Shown here piece after piece: positions 15,996 through 22,587 of a stretch of DNA of 23,269 nucleotides. Numbering within the stretch: position 1 is the stretch's first letter; every line of letters starts with the position of its first letter. The position numbers and the translations under genes are program-made. Under the pieces are notes generated by a model. It was given only the letters and a program-made list of their open reading frames with translations, was not told the origin of the DNA and ran no database searches. Source of the DNA: a virus; IMG/VR virus record IMGVR_UViG_3300030333_008349, positions 1 to 23,269 of that record; one strand, 5' to 3'.

Positions 15996-16415
15996 ATGAA
16001 AAAAACAACTAAAGCAAAAAAGTCCACTTCCAGAACAGCTAAAAAAGCTACCGCAGCACAAAAACAAAATAAACTTGACAGTCTGAATCTTTCAGATGGC
16101 AAGCTAGAGGTTGAAAAAGTTAGGGAATTAGAGCAGCTTTTAGGCGTAGATCAAGTAAACGCTTTTAAGACAAATAACCTTGATGTTTTTCAAGACAATC
16201 TTTCTGAGATGTCTTTAACTGATCTACAAAGATTAGCGGCAGAAGCTGGAGTATTCCCAGGTGGAAATAAGATGGCTTTAAAAAACAGACTTTTGAAAGA
16301 ATTCGTAAGTCAAACAAAAGGCAGGCGAGCTGCGATGGGATCGCAAAAGCCGATAATTGATCCAAGTGATCCAAAATTTGAGGAAGTTAAAAAGTTAATG
16401 TCTGAGGGTATGTAA
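15996..16415 (+). CDS. Basic protein with SAP-like DNA-binding motif
   Basis: A 139-residue protein. Residues 1-27 are a Lys/Ala/Thr-rich basic tail that resembles histone-like tails. Residues about 70-104 (beginning SEMSLTDLQRLAAEAGV, then GGNKMALKNRLLKEF) fit the SAP motif, a two-helix DNA-binding unit. The remainder is charged and helical. The basic tail and SAP motif suggest it contacts DNA, perhaps inside the head or at the packaging vertex. It lies between the capsid and adaptor genes, and its stop overlaps the next start by one base (TAATG), supporting a structural or assembly role. The function is inferred. Confidence 0.65.
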   Translation: MKKTTKAKKSTSRTAKKATAAQKQNKLDSLNLSDGKLEVEKVRELEQLLGVDQVNAFKTNNLDVFQDNLSEMSLTDLQRLAAEAGVFPGGNKMALKNRLLKEFVSQTKGRRAAMGSQKPIIDPSDPKFEEVKKLMSEGM

Positions 16416-16903
16416 TGCCAAACGAACCAAAAATATTAGCTAATTCTGTATTTGTCAATGAATTTGACAGTGATACAGATATGGCTACGTTAAGCCAAAT
16501 ATCTGGCTGGTTTGAGAATAATATTGGAGAGTTAAATACTTTAATATTTACATCTTTTAGTGGCAGCGGTGAAGCAGGTAAAAGCTCACATGTGTTTCAC
16601 CCAAAAATGGGGCTAGAAGAAAGCGGCATTTACAAAAAGCTTTATCTAAAACACTTTTACCAAAAGAAGGCTAGGAATGTTTTAAAGGGTATCGATAGTA
16701 GCGTAGACTTCATTTCTTTAAGAGAAGGCGATTCTATGATAACTAGAACCAATAAAAACGAAATAGCTAAGACATACAGAGGTATGGCCAAAGACGCTGA
16801 AGAGGATTTAGAAAAAGCGGTATATGCTTATAACTATTATAATGCTGTACCAAGACAGGTTGCTGGAGGAGATGTAAGATTAGAGCCTAGTGGGGTTAAC
16901 TAG
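16415..16903 (+). CDS. Head-tail adaptor (connector) protein, probable
   Basis: A 162-residue, mostly helical protein. The segment ISGWFENNIGELNTLIFTSF followed by a short-helix region (GIYKKLYLKHFYQKKARNVL) resembles adaptor proteins that add to the portal ring after packaging. It lies after the capsid gene, where the first connector is usual, and is translationally coupled to the SAP-like gene. It is the last plus-strand gene of the block, and its 3' end overlaps the convergent minus-strand tail gene by 8 nt. The call rests on pattern and position. Confidence 0.55.
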   Translation: MPNEPKILANSVFVNEFDSDTDMATLSQISGWFENNIGELNTLIFTSFSGSGEAGKSSHVFHPKMGLEESGIYKKLYLKHFYQKKARNVLKGIDSSVDFISLREGDSMITRTNKNEIAKTYRGMAKDAEEDLEKAVYAYNYYNAVPRQVAGGDVRLEPSGVN

Positions 16904-18104
16904 CTGAGCCGCTAAATTTAAATCCAGTAACATGATTGCATTCAAATGTAAAAGTAGCATTAACCTCCATGTTATCTCCTATATTTTGTGAAAAAGATTG
17001 AGATTGACATTTAGCCTTTGTAATTTCTAATTCTACAGCTTTATTAGATGGAAGCCCTTCAGAATTTAATGGGCTTGTAGGATCTAAAAATGTAATTGTA
17101 AAATCATAAGCTCGATCTTCTGAAAATACAGTATCTGTCGTTCCGTCATTAATATTGTTAGCTATAGCCGTAAAAGAAACATTTCCTAGCCCTGGGAAAT
17201 TAGCTCTTCTATCAAAAACATATTTAGAACCAAATCCGTATAAATCGGTTCTGTTAATTGGTACGTCAATAGATATGTCTTGAATGTGCATTCTGTTTGA
17301 GCCAGAAAGTTTTATACCTCCTATGTTGCTTTCAGTAAAGGACATCTCTACATCTCCTGGCCTCAAGTAGTGTATTTCGCCACTATTTGTTGAGCCTAAG
17401 TTTTGCTCGTCTGAAGCGTCAGAGACAACGTCACCGCTTCTTAATATGTATCCATATTCGTGGCTTGAAGCTAATTGGCCATTGGCGGGATTAACTGCTG
17501 GAATCAAACCAGAGCCTATGATTCCAACGTTGCCTTTTGAGTCGGTATATGAGGTTGTTCCGCTAGTAGTATCAAACTTAACATTAGAAGCTAAATATTC
17601 AACTGAAGCGGTAGCAAAGGAACCAACAGATAACTGTAGTGAATAATTTATTGGAAAGCAATTGCCAAAGCTTAATACGTTATGATTGCTAAAATCTTCT
17701 TGTTTATTAAACTCCTCTGAGGCTTCATCTGCGATAACAAGAAATAAGTTTCTATCCCCAGTGGGATTTTGCTGTCCAGAAAGAAATGCAGAGTTTTCTC
17801 CTGAATGGCAAAAGCCTAGCATATCCTCATTCCTGCCATCACTTAATATGTAGCTAAACCCAACTGATACATCTGGACTGACCACAGCTTTTCGTTCAGT
17901 TAGACCATGGCCTCCAATTTGCCGTATTTCTGCCCTGGTGACGTTAAAATTAAAAGAGGCGTTCTGTACTAGGTTTAGCTTTTTAAGTTTACTAGAGGCG
18001 AATTTCTGGCTTGGAGAGCCTGCATATTGACCAGAGTGACTTGAGAATGCTGGAGTTGGGCCAACAAGTAAACCCACGTTCTGATATGATATTCTATTCC
18101 TCAT
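16896..18104 (-). CDS. Tail-tube-like structural protein, divergent paralogue
   Basis: A 402-residue protein, the most divergent of three paralogues in the window. It keeps the MRNRISYQN start, VSVGFSYILSDGRNEDMLGF, YSLQLSVGS, YLRPGDVEMSF, HIQDISIDVPINR and SQNIGDN blocks, in the same order and at similar spacing. It lacks the FG-GAP extension. A beta-rich tail-tube or related tail structural role is likely; a second tube-like protein could be a baseplate or tail-tip ring adapted from the tube, though that is inference. It has its own GTGTAA motif inside the terminator of the preceding gene and ends convergently with the adaptor gene. Confidence 0.7.
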   Translation of the reverse strand: MRNRISYQNVGLLVGPTPAFSSHSGQYAGSPSQKFASSKLKKLNLVQNASFNFNVTRAEIRQIGGHGLTERKAVVSPDVSVGFSYILSDGRNEDMLGFCHSGENSAFLSGQQNPTGDRNLFLVIADEASEEFNKQEDFSNHNVLSFGNCFPINYSLQLSVGSFATASVEYLASNVKFDTTSGTTSYTDSKGNVGIIGSGLIPAVNPANGQLASSHEYGYILRSGDVVSDASDEQNLGSTNSGEIHYLRPGDVEMSFTESNIGGIKLSGSNRMHIQDISIDVPINRTDLYGFGSKYVFDRRANFPGLGNVSFTAIANNINDGTTDTVFSEDRAYDFTITFLDPTSPLNSEGLPSNKAVELEITKAKCQSQSFSQNIGDNMEVNATFTFECNHVTGFKFSGSAS

Positions 18105-18112
18105 GCCTATAT

Positions 18113-18146
18113 AAAATTACACCACAATCAAAAGACTGTGGTGTAA
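18113..18146 (-). terminator. Rho-independent terminator between two tail genes
   Basis: Read on the minus strand, a 13-bp stem TTACACCACAGTC / GATTGTGGTGTAA (one G-U pair, TTTT loop) is followed by TTTTAT. It follows the stop of the tail-tube-like gene at 18169. On the plus strand the same hairpin has an A-C mismatch and no T-tract, so it acts only leftward. Confidence 0.85.
18117..18122 (-). promoter_or_regulatory. GTGTAA motif embedded in a terminator, putative promoter
   Basis: On the minus strand GTGTAA is the last part of the terminator stem and lies 12 nt before the ATG at 18104. The same bases would therefore end one transcript and could start the next. Confidence 0.45.
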
Positions 18147-18168
18147 ATCTTGGATTATGTTATATTTT

Positions 18169-19389
18169 TTATCTAATGAATCTTGAGTCATCATTGTTGC
18201 CAAGTGCTCTTTGGCCAGATATAAATAATCCATTAGTTGTGTCTTCTGGTCCACCAACTGTAGCACTAAACGTAAGATCAACAGATTTGTTGTCTCCGAT
18301 TGAAGAACTGTAAGATTCACTATCAAGCGTTACGTTCTTAAGATTATATCTAATTTGCTCTGCTCCTCCTGAGCCTCCACCTGCAGATGGCTTTCTCATA
18401 ACAATTGCAATATCATGCTTTTGCTGTTGATATAGCTCGTCAAACAAGTTGCCTCTCTTAAGGTCAGCAACGATAGCTGAGATGGAAACTGATACGGTGA
18501 TCGGAAAGTCGATTTCACGTGAAAATCCAAAAGCATTACCTAATCTATTAAGAACGCTTCTTCCAAGTGGCATATCTATACTAAAGCTTTGAATATGTGC
18601 AGCGCTTTTTGCGTTCGTGTCGGTTAATTGTGCCAAAACTCCAGTAGCGCTTCCTGCGCTGGTGGTCGTACCTCCAAACATAACTTCCATGTCGCCTGGG
18701 CGAAGAATGTCTCCAACGCTACCAGAAATAGGATTCGGTAAAGCGTATGTCGCAGTACCTTGTACTGAATTTGCTGGGTCAATTGCTGGAGTGGTTAAAG
18801 ATGCTCCCGCTGAATCAGCAGTAATATTCAAGCCTTCCACACTAACACTTGCAGTAGGAAGAGCTCCAACCGCAGCGTTCATGCTGTAGTTTGTGATATA
18901 TCCATTACCAACTGAAATAACAGTGCTAGTAGCTGATCGAGCTGCATCGTCCCCAACCTTATCAGTGTTAGCGTCTGTTCCTTCGGGCGTTGTTAATATA
19001 TGATAGTTTCTGCCAGAAATATTAGACAGCACACCAGAAATTGCTGACGTTTGCGCTGCAGTATCGCTTACTGTAATTCCCAACTTATCTTCGTTACTGC
19101 CATCAGTAATGAGATATGTAAAATCTAATCCAACCGTAGGAGCTTCGATAACTGCTGTATCAATTCTTGCCAAGTTGCCAAATTGATTAACATCTTGCCT
19201 GGAAATAGCAAAATTATAGTTTGCGCTCTGAACACGATGAATTTGGTGGAACATGCCCGTGCCAAAGTCAGGGCCGACTCCTACAGCTCTATGCGAGCCA
19301 TTGACAATATCCAAGCTTTTGTGTCCTGAACATTGATGAGTCACAAAAAGTGCCTCACTTTGATAAATTACTCTGTTTCTTTTAGCCAT
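18169..19389 (-). CDS. Major tail-tube-like protein (probable)
   Basis: A 406-residue, beta-rich, Gly/Ser/Thr-rich protein. It is closer to the N-terminal part of the FG-GAP protein than to its neighbour: RNRVIYQSEALFV, FAISRQDVNQFGNLARID, LDFTYLITDGSNE, VGNGYITNYSMNAAVGALP, LRPGDMEV, HIQSFSIDMPLGRS and SSSIGDN are all matched. Its place after closure, connector and tail-completion genes (read on the minus strand) is that of the major tail tube protein. It is monocistronic, with a GTGTAA motif 43 nt upstream and its own terminator, as expected of an abundant virion protein. No database match was available to confirm. Confidence 0.7.
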   Translation of the reverse strand: MAKRNRVIYQSEALFVTHQCSGHKSLDIVNGSHRAVGVGPDFGTGMFHQIHRVQSANYNFAISRQDVNQFGNLARIDTAVIEAPTVGLDFTYLITDGSNEDKLGITVSDTAAQTSAISGVLSNISGRNYHILTTPEGTDANTDKVGDDAARSATSTVISVGNGYITNYSMNAAVGALPTASVSVEGLNITADSAGASLTTPAIDPANSVQGTATYALPNPISGSVGDILRPGDMEVMFGGTTTSAGSATGVLAQLTDTNAKSAAHIQSFSIDMPLGRSVLNRLGNAFGFSREIDFPITVSVSISAIVADLKRGNLFDELYQQQKHDIAIVMRKPSAGGGSGGAEQIRYNLKNVTLDSESYSSSIGDNKSVDLTFSATVGGPEDTTNGLFISGQRALGNNDDSRFIR

Positions 19390-19432
19390 GATGATTTAAA
19401 TAAGGTTTAAGGTCATTGTTGTTTACATTATT

Positions 19433-19438
19433 TTACAC
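19433..19438 (-). promoter_or_regulatory. GTGTAA motif, putative major tail gene promoter
   Basis: On the minus strand the motif lies 43 nt before the ATG at 19389, in the 115-bp AT-rich gap between two co-directional genes. No clear Shine-Dalgarno precedes the ATG. Confidence 0.5.
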
Positions 19439-19464
19439 ATAATGTGAAAATTTTTTTTAAATTT

Positions 19465-19487
19465 AAAAAGTCAATTGTTAACTTTTT
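19465..19487 (-). terminator. Weak possible terminator after the tail-completion gene
   Basis: Read on the minus strand, AAAAAGT and ACTTTTT form a 7-bp A/T-rich stem around a 9-nt loop, ending in Ts, 18 nt past the stop at 19505. The stem is weak and may be chance in AT-rich DNA. Confidence 0.3.
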
Positions 19488-19504
19488 ACTTTTAAAAGCA
19501 CTTA

Positions 19505-20428
19505 TTAACCTCTTGGTCGACGATATTTGTGTATCTCAAAATCAATAAAACCTACAAAAATATTAGGGTTTACTTTCTTTTTTACTCTGTCACTTAACTT
19601 TGAAACAAAAACTTCTTCTATATGAAACAATTCTTGAGTATTATCTGTTTCTATTTGATTATAGCTATATCCTGTTGGATAAGTTGCTGTTTTTATATCG
19701 CCAAATTCTGTAACAGGAAAGTCGTTAAAATCAACTTCAACAAATGATTGTTTTTTAGAGTCGGCCGCTAAAGACAAAACGCAGTCTAAGCAATACAAGT
19801 CGCTGGTCATAACTACAGCTTTAACATTTGTTTGTGTTACATCTAGCCCTCCAAAAGCAAATGGTTGATTGTTGATACTTTCAGATGTAATAAATACTGC
19901 AGGGATAACTTGGTCATATGGAAGCACTCCAGATGTTTCAAGATTACCAAAACGATCATTTGTTTTAAATTTATTTTCAACAACTAGATCTTCTTCTGTT
20001 TGGTTTGTTACATATACATTAAAATCTTTTACCCCAAACTGACCGCTAAGAGATAAGTCGTTTCCTGGTAGCTCTCCATTTTCATCGCCAGTAAAGAATA
20101 CGCGGCCATTTTCATAATCTATTTTAAGACCGCTGGTGCCACGAGTTACTTCAAACGCGGAGCCATCGGCTCTTTGGCCACTTATTCTGTCAATAACAAT
20201 TGCACCTTCAGTTCCTTGAGAGTTCACCACGTTGGTGTGTAACCCGCTATCGATTATAAATTGTTTGTATGGAGACGAGTAAACATTGTAGTTACTATCT
20301 AGTCTGTCGTCTGTCATATTATAAAATATGCCAGTTTTGTTTTTGTAAGCTTCTCCGTTGTCCTGTAAGTAATTGTCGAACCAAAGATAAAAGCTGGTTA
20401 CAAGAGTATGTTGAAATTGCGGCTTCAT
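19505..20428 (-). CDS. Tail completion/terminator-like structural protein (positional call)
   Basis: A 307-residue, beta-rich protein with Tyr/Asp-rich segments. The N-terminus (HTLVTSFYLWFDNYLQDNGEA) is helical, then short strands such as GAIVIDRISG and LKIDYENGRVFFTG. Two cysteines lie close together (CLDC). It is the third gene of a tightly coupled minus-strand operon, with a 4-nt ATGA overlap with the gene before it, and lies directly upstream of the tail tube gene. Tail terminator or completion proteins occupy this place, but 307 residues is large for that family, so another neck or tail component is possible. No motif confirms the function. Confidence 0.5.
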   Translation of the reverse strand: MKPQFQHTLVTSFYLWFDNYLQDNGEAYKNKTGIFYNMTDDRLDSNYNVYSSPYKQFIIDSGLHTNVVNSQGTEGAIVIDRISGQRADGSAFEVTRGTSGLKIDYENGRVFFTGDENGELPGNDLSLSGQFGVKDFNVYVTNQTEEDLVVENKFKTNDRFGNLETSGVLPYDQVIPAVFITSESINNQPFAFGGLDVTQTNVKAVVMTSDLYCLDCVLSLAADSKKQSFVEVDFNDFPVTEFGDIKTATYPTGYSYNQIETDNTQELFHIEEVFVSKLSDRVKKKVNPNIFVGFIDFEIHKYRRPRG

Positions 20429-21009
20429 AAAGATAATTTTTCTATTTTTTGGATGAAATCGTTGAGTATTTTAGATATATATTTTGTTGGTTTAAATCTA
20501 GTAGATCTTAATTTATTTTTTGCTTGAATACCTTTGCCAGCTCGACTAGCCTCGTTTTCTATATTTAGATATCTACCAAATCCAGACATGCCAGACTCAA
20601 TGCCCCTTAGCCAACTTCTGCCAGTTGCCCAAGGAAGTGGAGTTGCAGCGAATAATTCTTCTTTACTGGGATGAAAAACTCTAAAATCTAATCTCCCACT
20701 TTTTGATTTAATAAATTTTAACTCTGACTTTTCTAACATTTCTCTAACTATTCTGGTTGGTTCGTCACTTTCGTTAAATCCGATAAAACCAAATAAGCTG
20801 CCATACGAAGTAAATGCGCTTGGGTCTGCTCCTGTTTTTAGCTCTAGTTCGCGAGTAACTGGATGATCATCGAAGTTAGAGAGTAAGCTAGTCTTCATTT
20901 GACTGAACTCGTTAAGTAATCTTGGTTCGACATTTTCTCTTAAATGCCTACCAGCTTGTGTGAGCGCCAACTCCACAGCAGATTTTGGAACTATAACTCT
21001 ACTCATCAA
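20425..21009 (-). CDS. Head-tail connector, HK97 gp10-like by position
   Basis: A 194-residue protein. N-terminal residues form charged helices, with a central SLFGFIGFNESDEPTRIV segment and a basic, Lys/Arg-rich C-terminal third. Second in the head closure-to-tube operon, it matches the position of HK97 gp10-like or neck proteins. The start codon gives an 11-nt overlap with the upstream gene; a second Met directly follows, which would shorten the overlap to 8 nt. Assignment is by order and size, not by a diagnostic motif. Confidence 0.5.
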   Translation of the reverse strand: MMSRVIVPKSAVELALTQAGRHLRENVEPRLLNEFSQMKTSLLSNFDDHPVTRELELKTGADPSAFTSYGSLFGFIGFNESDEPTRIVREMLEKSELKFIKSKSGRLDFRVFHPSKEELFAATPLPWATGRSWLRGIESGMSGFGRYLNIENEASRAGKGIQAKNKLRSTRFKPTKYISKILNDFIQKIEKLSL

Positions 21010-21451
21010 TCGGCCTTAAATAATATGTATAATACCTCGCGTCAAAAAGTCCGTGAGGCCTATAATCACTAAAAATGGTAAATCTTCTGTCGTCAAATTG
21101 AACTCTTTTTGCGTCTTTAAGGTAATCATGAGCGTCCCCAGAAACTTTAATTCTGACACTTCCAGCAGGCATTTTAATTTTTAATTGAGAATCAAGCTGA
21201 GAGTCGCTAAAGTAATCTTCATCTTGCCTTAGATATTGTACTCGAGCTTTGTAACTTCCTGATTGTGGTGTGTAGACTAAGCTTGTTGTGGCTCCAGCAT
21301 TTCCATAAACAGAGTTAAATTGTGAGCTTGAGGTTGATACCGTCTTGACTGCTTCTTTGATAATTTGAATATCGCGCGCAAAAGTATCATGCAAAGCGTC
21401 CATTGCTTCATTTAAAGTTGTTTTTTCCGCAGTTGTAAGTAGACTCGCCAT
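20999..21451 (-). CDS. Head closure/head-tail joining protein (probable)
   Basis: A 150-residue protein. After a helical N-terminus (residues about 5-45) the rest is beta-rich, ending in FDDRRFTIFSDYRPHGLFDARYYTYYLRPID, whose pattern resembles the end of head closure/head-tail joining proteins (SPP1 gp16-like). It is the first gene of the minus-strand operon, with a GTGTAA motif 8 nt before its start. In the standard order it follows the adaptor, which here lies on the other strand at 16415, because the block appears inverted. Confidence 0.55.
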   Translation of the reverse strand: MASLLTTAEKTTLNEAMDALHDTFARDIQIIKEAVKTVSTSSSQFNSVYGNAGATTSLVYTPQSGSYKARVQYLRQDEDYFSDSQLDSQLKIKMPAGSVRIKVSGDAHDYLKDAKRVQFDDRRFTIFSDYRPHGLFDARYYTYYLRPIDE

Positions 21452-21459
21452 GCTTTTCT

Positions 21460-21465
21460 TTACAC
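21460..21465 (-). promoter_or_regulatory. GTGTAA motif, putative promoter of the closure-connector operon
   Basis: On the minus strand the motif lies 8 nt before the ATG at 21451. It is half of an inverted pair with the copy at 21481-21486, separated by 15 nt. Confidence 0.5.
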
Positions 21466-21480
21466 TTTTTATTGTTTTTT

Positions 21481-21486
21481 GTGTAA
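21481..21486 (+). promoter_or_regulatory. GTGTAA motif, putative promoter of the tail-assembly genes
   Basis: The motif lies 24 nt before the ATG at 21511. An AAGGA Shine-Dalgarno lies between them. It is the plus-strand half of the divergent pair. Confidence 0.5.
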
Positions 21487-21510
21487 AGATATTTAGGTTT
21501 AAGGATAATT

Positions 21511-21798
21511 ATGGACGCAAAGGCATTACTGGGCGAGTATTATGGTCGTAATACAAAAAGACTTTTCAAAACTTTTTTAATTCTTCTGGAAGATTTAAAA
21601 ACAGAACACGACATTCATTTCTGTAAACTTCGTAAAAATCTACCAAAACATAAACAACTATTAGAACAGGCAGATTACTTTGATGAAGATAAAATGCAAT
21701 ATCTTCGCAAAAAAGTTTTAGACATGGGTAATGATAATATACGCAACAATGATGATGATTTAGAAAAGTTCACTATAGAATTTGAATTTAATAGTTAG
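21511..21798 (+). CDS. Small helical protein at tail-assembly locus, unknown
   Basis: A 95-residue, charged, helical protein with an acidic Asp/Asn-rich C-terminus (NDDDLEKF). I recognise no family. It has a good AAGGA Shine-Dalgarno and starts a plus-strand operon in the place where tail-assembly chaperone genes are usual, between the tube and the expected tape measure. Small size and helical nature are compatible with a chaperone, but there is no direct evidence. Confidence 0.6.
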   Translation: MDAKALLGEYYGRNTKRLFKTFLILLEDLKTEHDIHFCKLRKNLPKHKQLLEQADYFDEDKMQYLRKKVLDMGNDNIRNNDDDLEKFTIEFEFNS

Positions 21799-21825
21799 AA
21801 AAATATTATATTATAGGCAAAAGGT

Positions 21826-22587
21826 ATGAAAGAAATATATAGTTTCACAGTAGAACTGGAAAAGGAAGTCGAAAAGGCTATAGAAAAAACTATCATCGAC
21901 AAAGAAACTGGAGAAGAAAAAAAGGTTTCTGTTAATGAAAAAGTTAAAGAAAAAGAGCCAGTCCGTATTATACTAAAAGAGCCCAACCGCAGACAGATCG
22001 AAGAAGCGGATATGGAGTACAGCATTGAAATGAGTCAATGCGTCAAAAGAGGCATCTTGACCAAAGCTATGCTTGCAAAAAAATATAGCGACGCTGGTGG
22101 GTTGATGGCCGAAAGAGACGCGCAAAGACTGTCAACAGCTTATGCTGATCTAAGTAAACTACAAACAGATTATACCCGCCTTGTCACCAAGACTGGAGAA
22201 AAAAATTCTCAAGACGAAGAAAAAGCAAATAAAATTATTGGAGAAATGGGAGAGTTGCGCAGGCAAATTGTTGACATGGAAACTGATTATGCGTCTTTGT
22301 TTAATCACACTGCAGATACAAAAGCTCAAAACAGAGTAATTTTGTGGTATGTTTTAAATTTAACATATGTAGCTCATGGAGAAGAAGATCCAGAATTGTT
22401 CTTTGTAGGCAAGACATTTGAAGAAAAAGAACAAAAATATTATGAACTTGATGAATCAAACGACGAATTGTACGGTTTAATTCAAGGCAAGCTTGCGACG
22501 TTTATTAGTTATTGGTACTTTACTGCAGGAGTAACAAGAGAAGATTTAGAGCAATTAGATAAAGATATTGAAGAAGGAAATATCTAA
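21826..22587 (+). CDS. Helical protein, candidate tail-assembly chaperone
   Basis: A 253-residue protein. Residues 1-50 are a beta-like region with Glu/Lys-rich spacer, followed by EPVRIILKEPNRRQIEEADMEY-type sequence. Residues about 85-165 are probably coiled-coil, and the C-terminal part is acidic, ending in DIEEGNI. It lies 27 nt after the 95-residue gene and its stop overlaps the next start (TAATG). The context fits tail-assembly chaperones that bind the tape measure. I see no programmed frameshift site, so the usual two-form chaperone arrangement is not shown. The call is positional. Confidence 0.5.
   Translation: MKEIYSFTVELEKEVEKAIEKTIIDKETGEEKKVSVNEKVKEKEPVRIILKEPNRRQIEEADMEYSIEMSQCVKRGILTKAMLAKKYSDAGGLMAERDAQRLSTAYADLSKLQTDYTRLVTKTGEKNSQDEEKANKIIGEMGELRRQIVDMETDYASLFNHTADTKAQNRVILWYVLNLTYVAHGEEDPELFFVGKTFEEKEQKYYELDESNDELYGLIQGKLATFISYWYFTAGVTREDLEQLDKDIEEGNI

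Noticed and set aside
15647-16102. A 151-codon minus-strand frame spanning the capsid end and terminator
   Set aside because: It runs through the capsid terminator and the following promoter and is explained as a shadow of two real genes.
21790-21830. Programmed frameshift joining the 95- and 253-residue tail-assembly genes
   Set aside because: The frames are separated by a stop and 27 nt, with no slippery heptamer seen and a separate ATG for the second gene.
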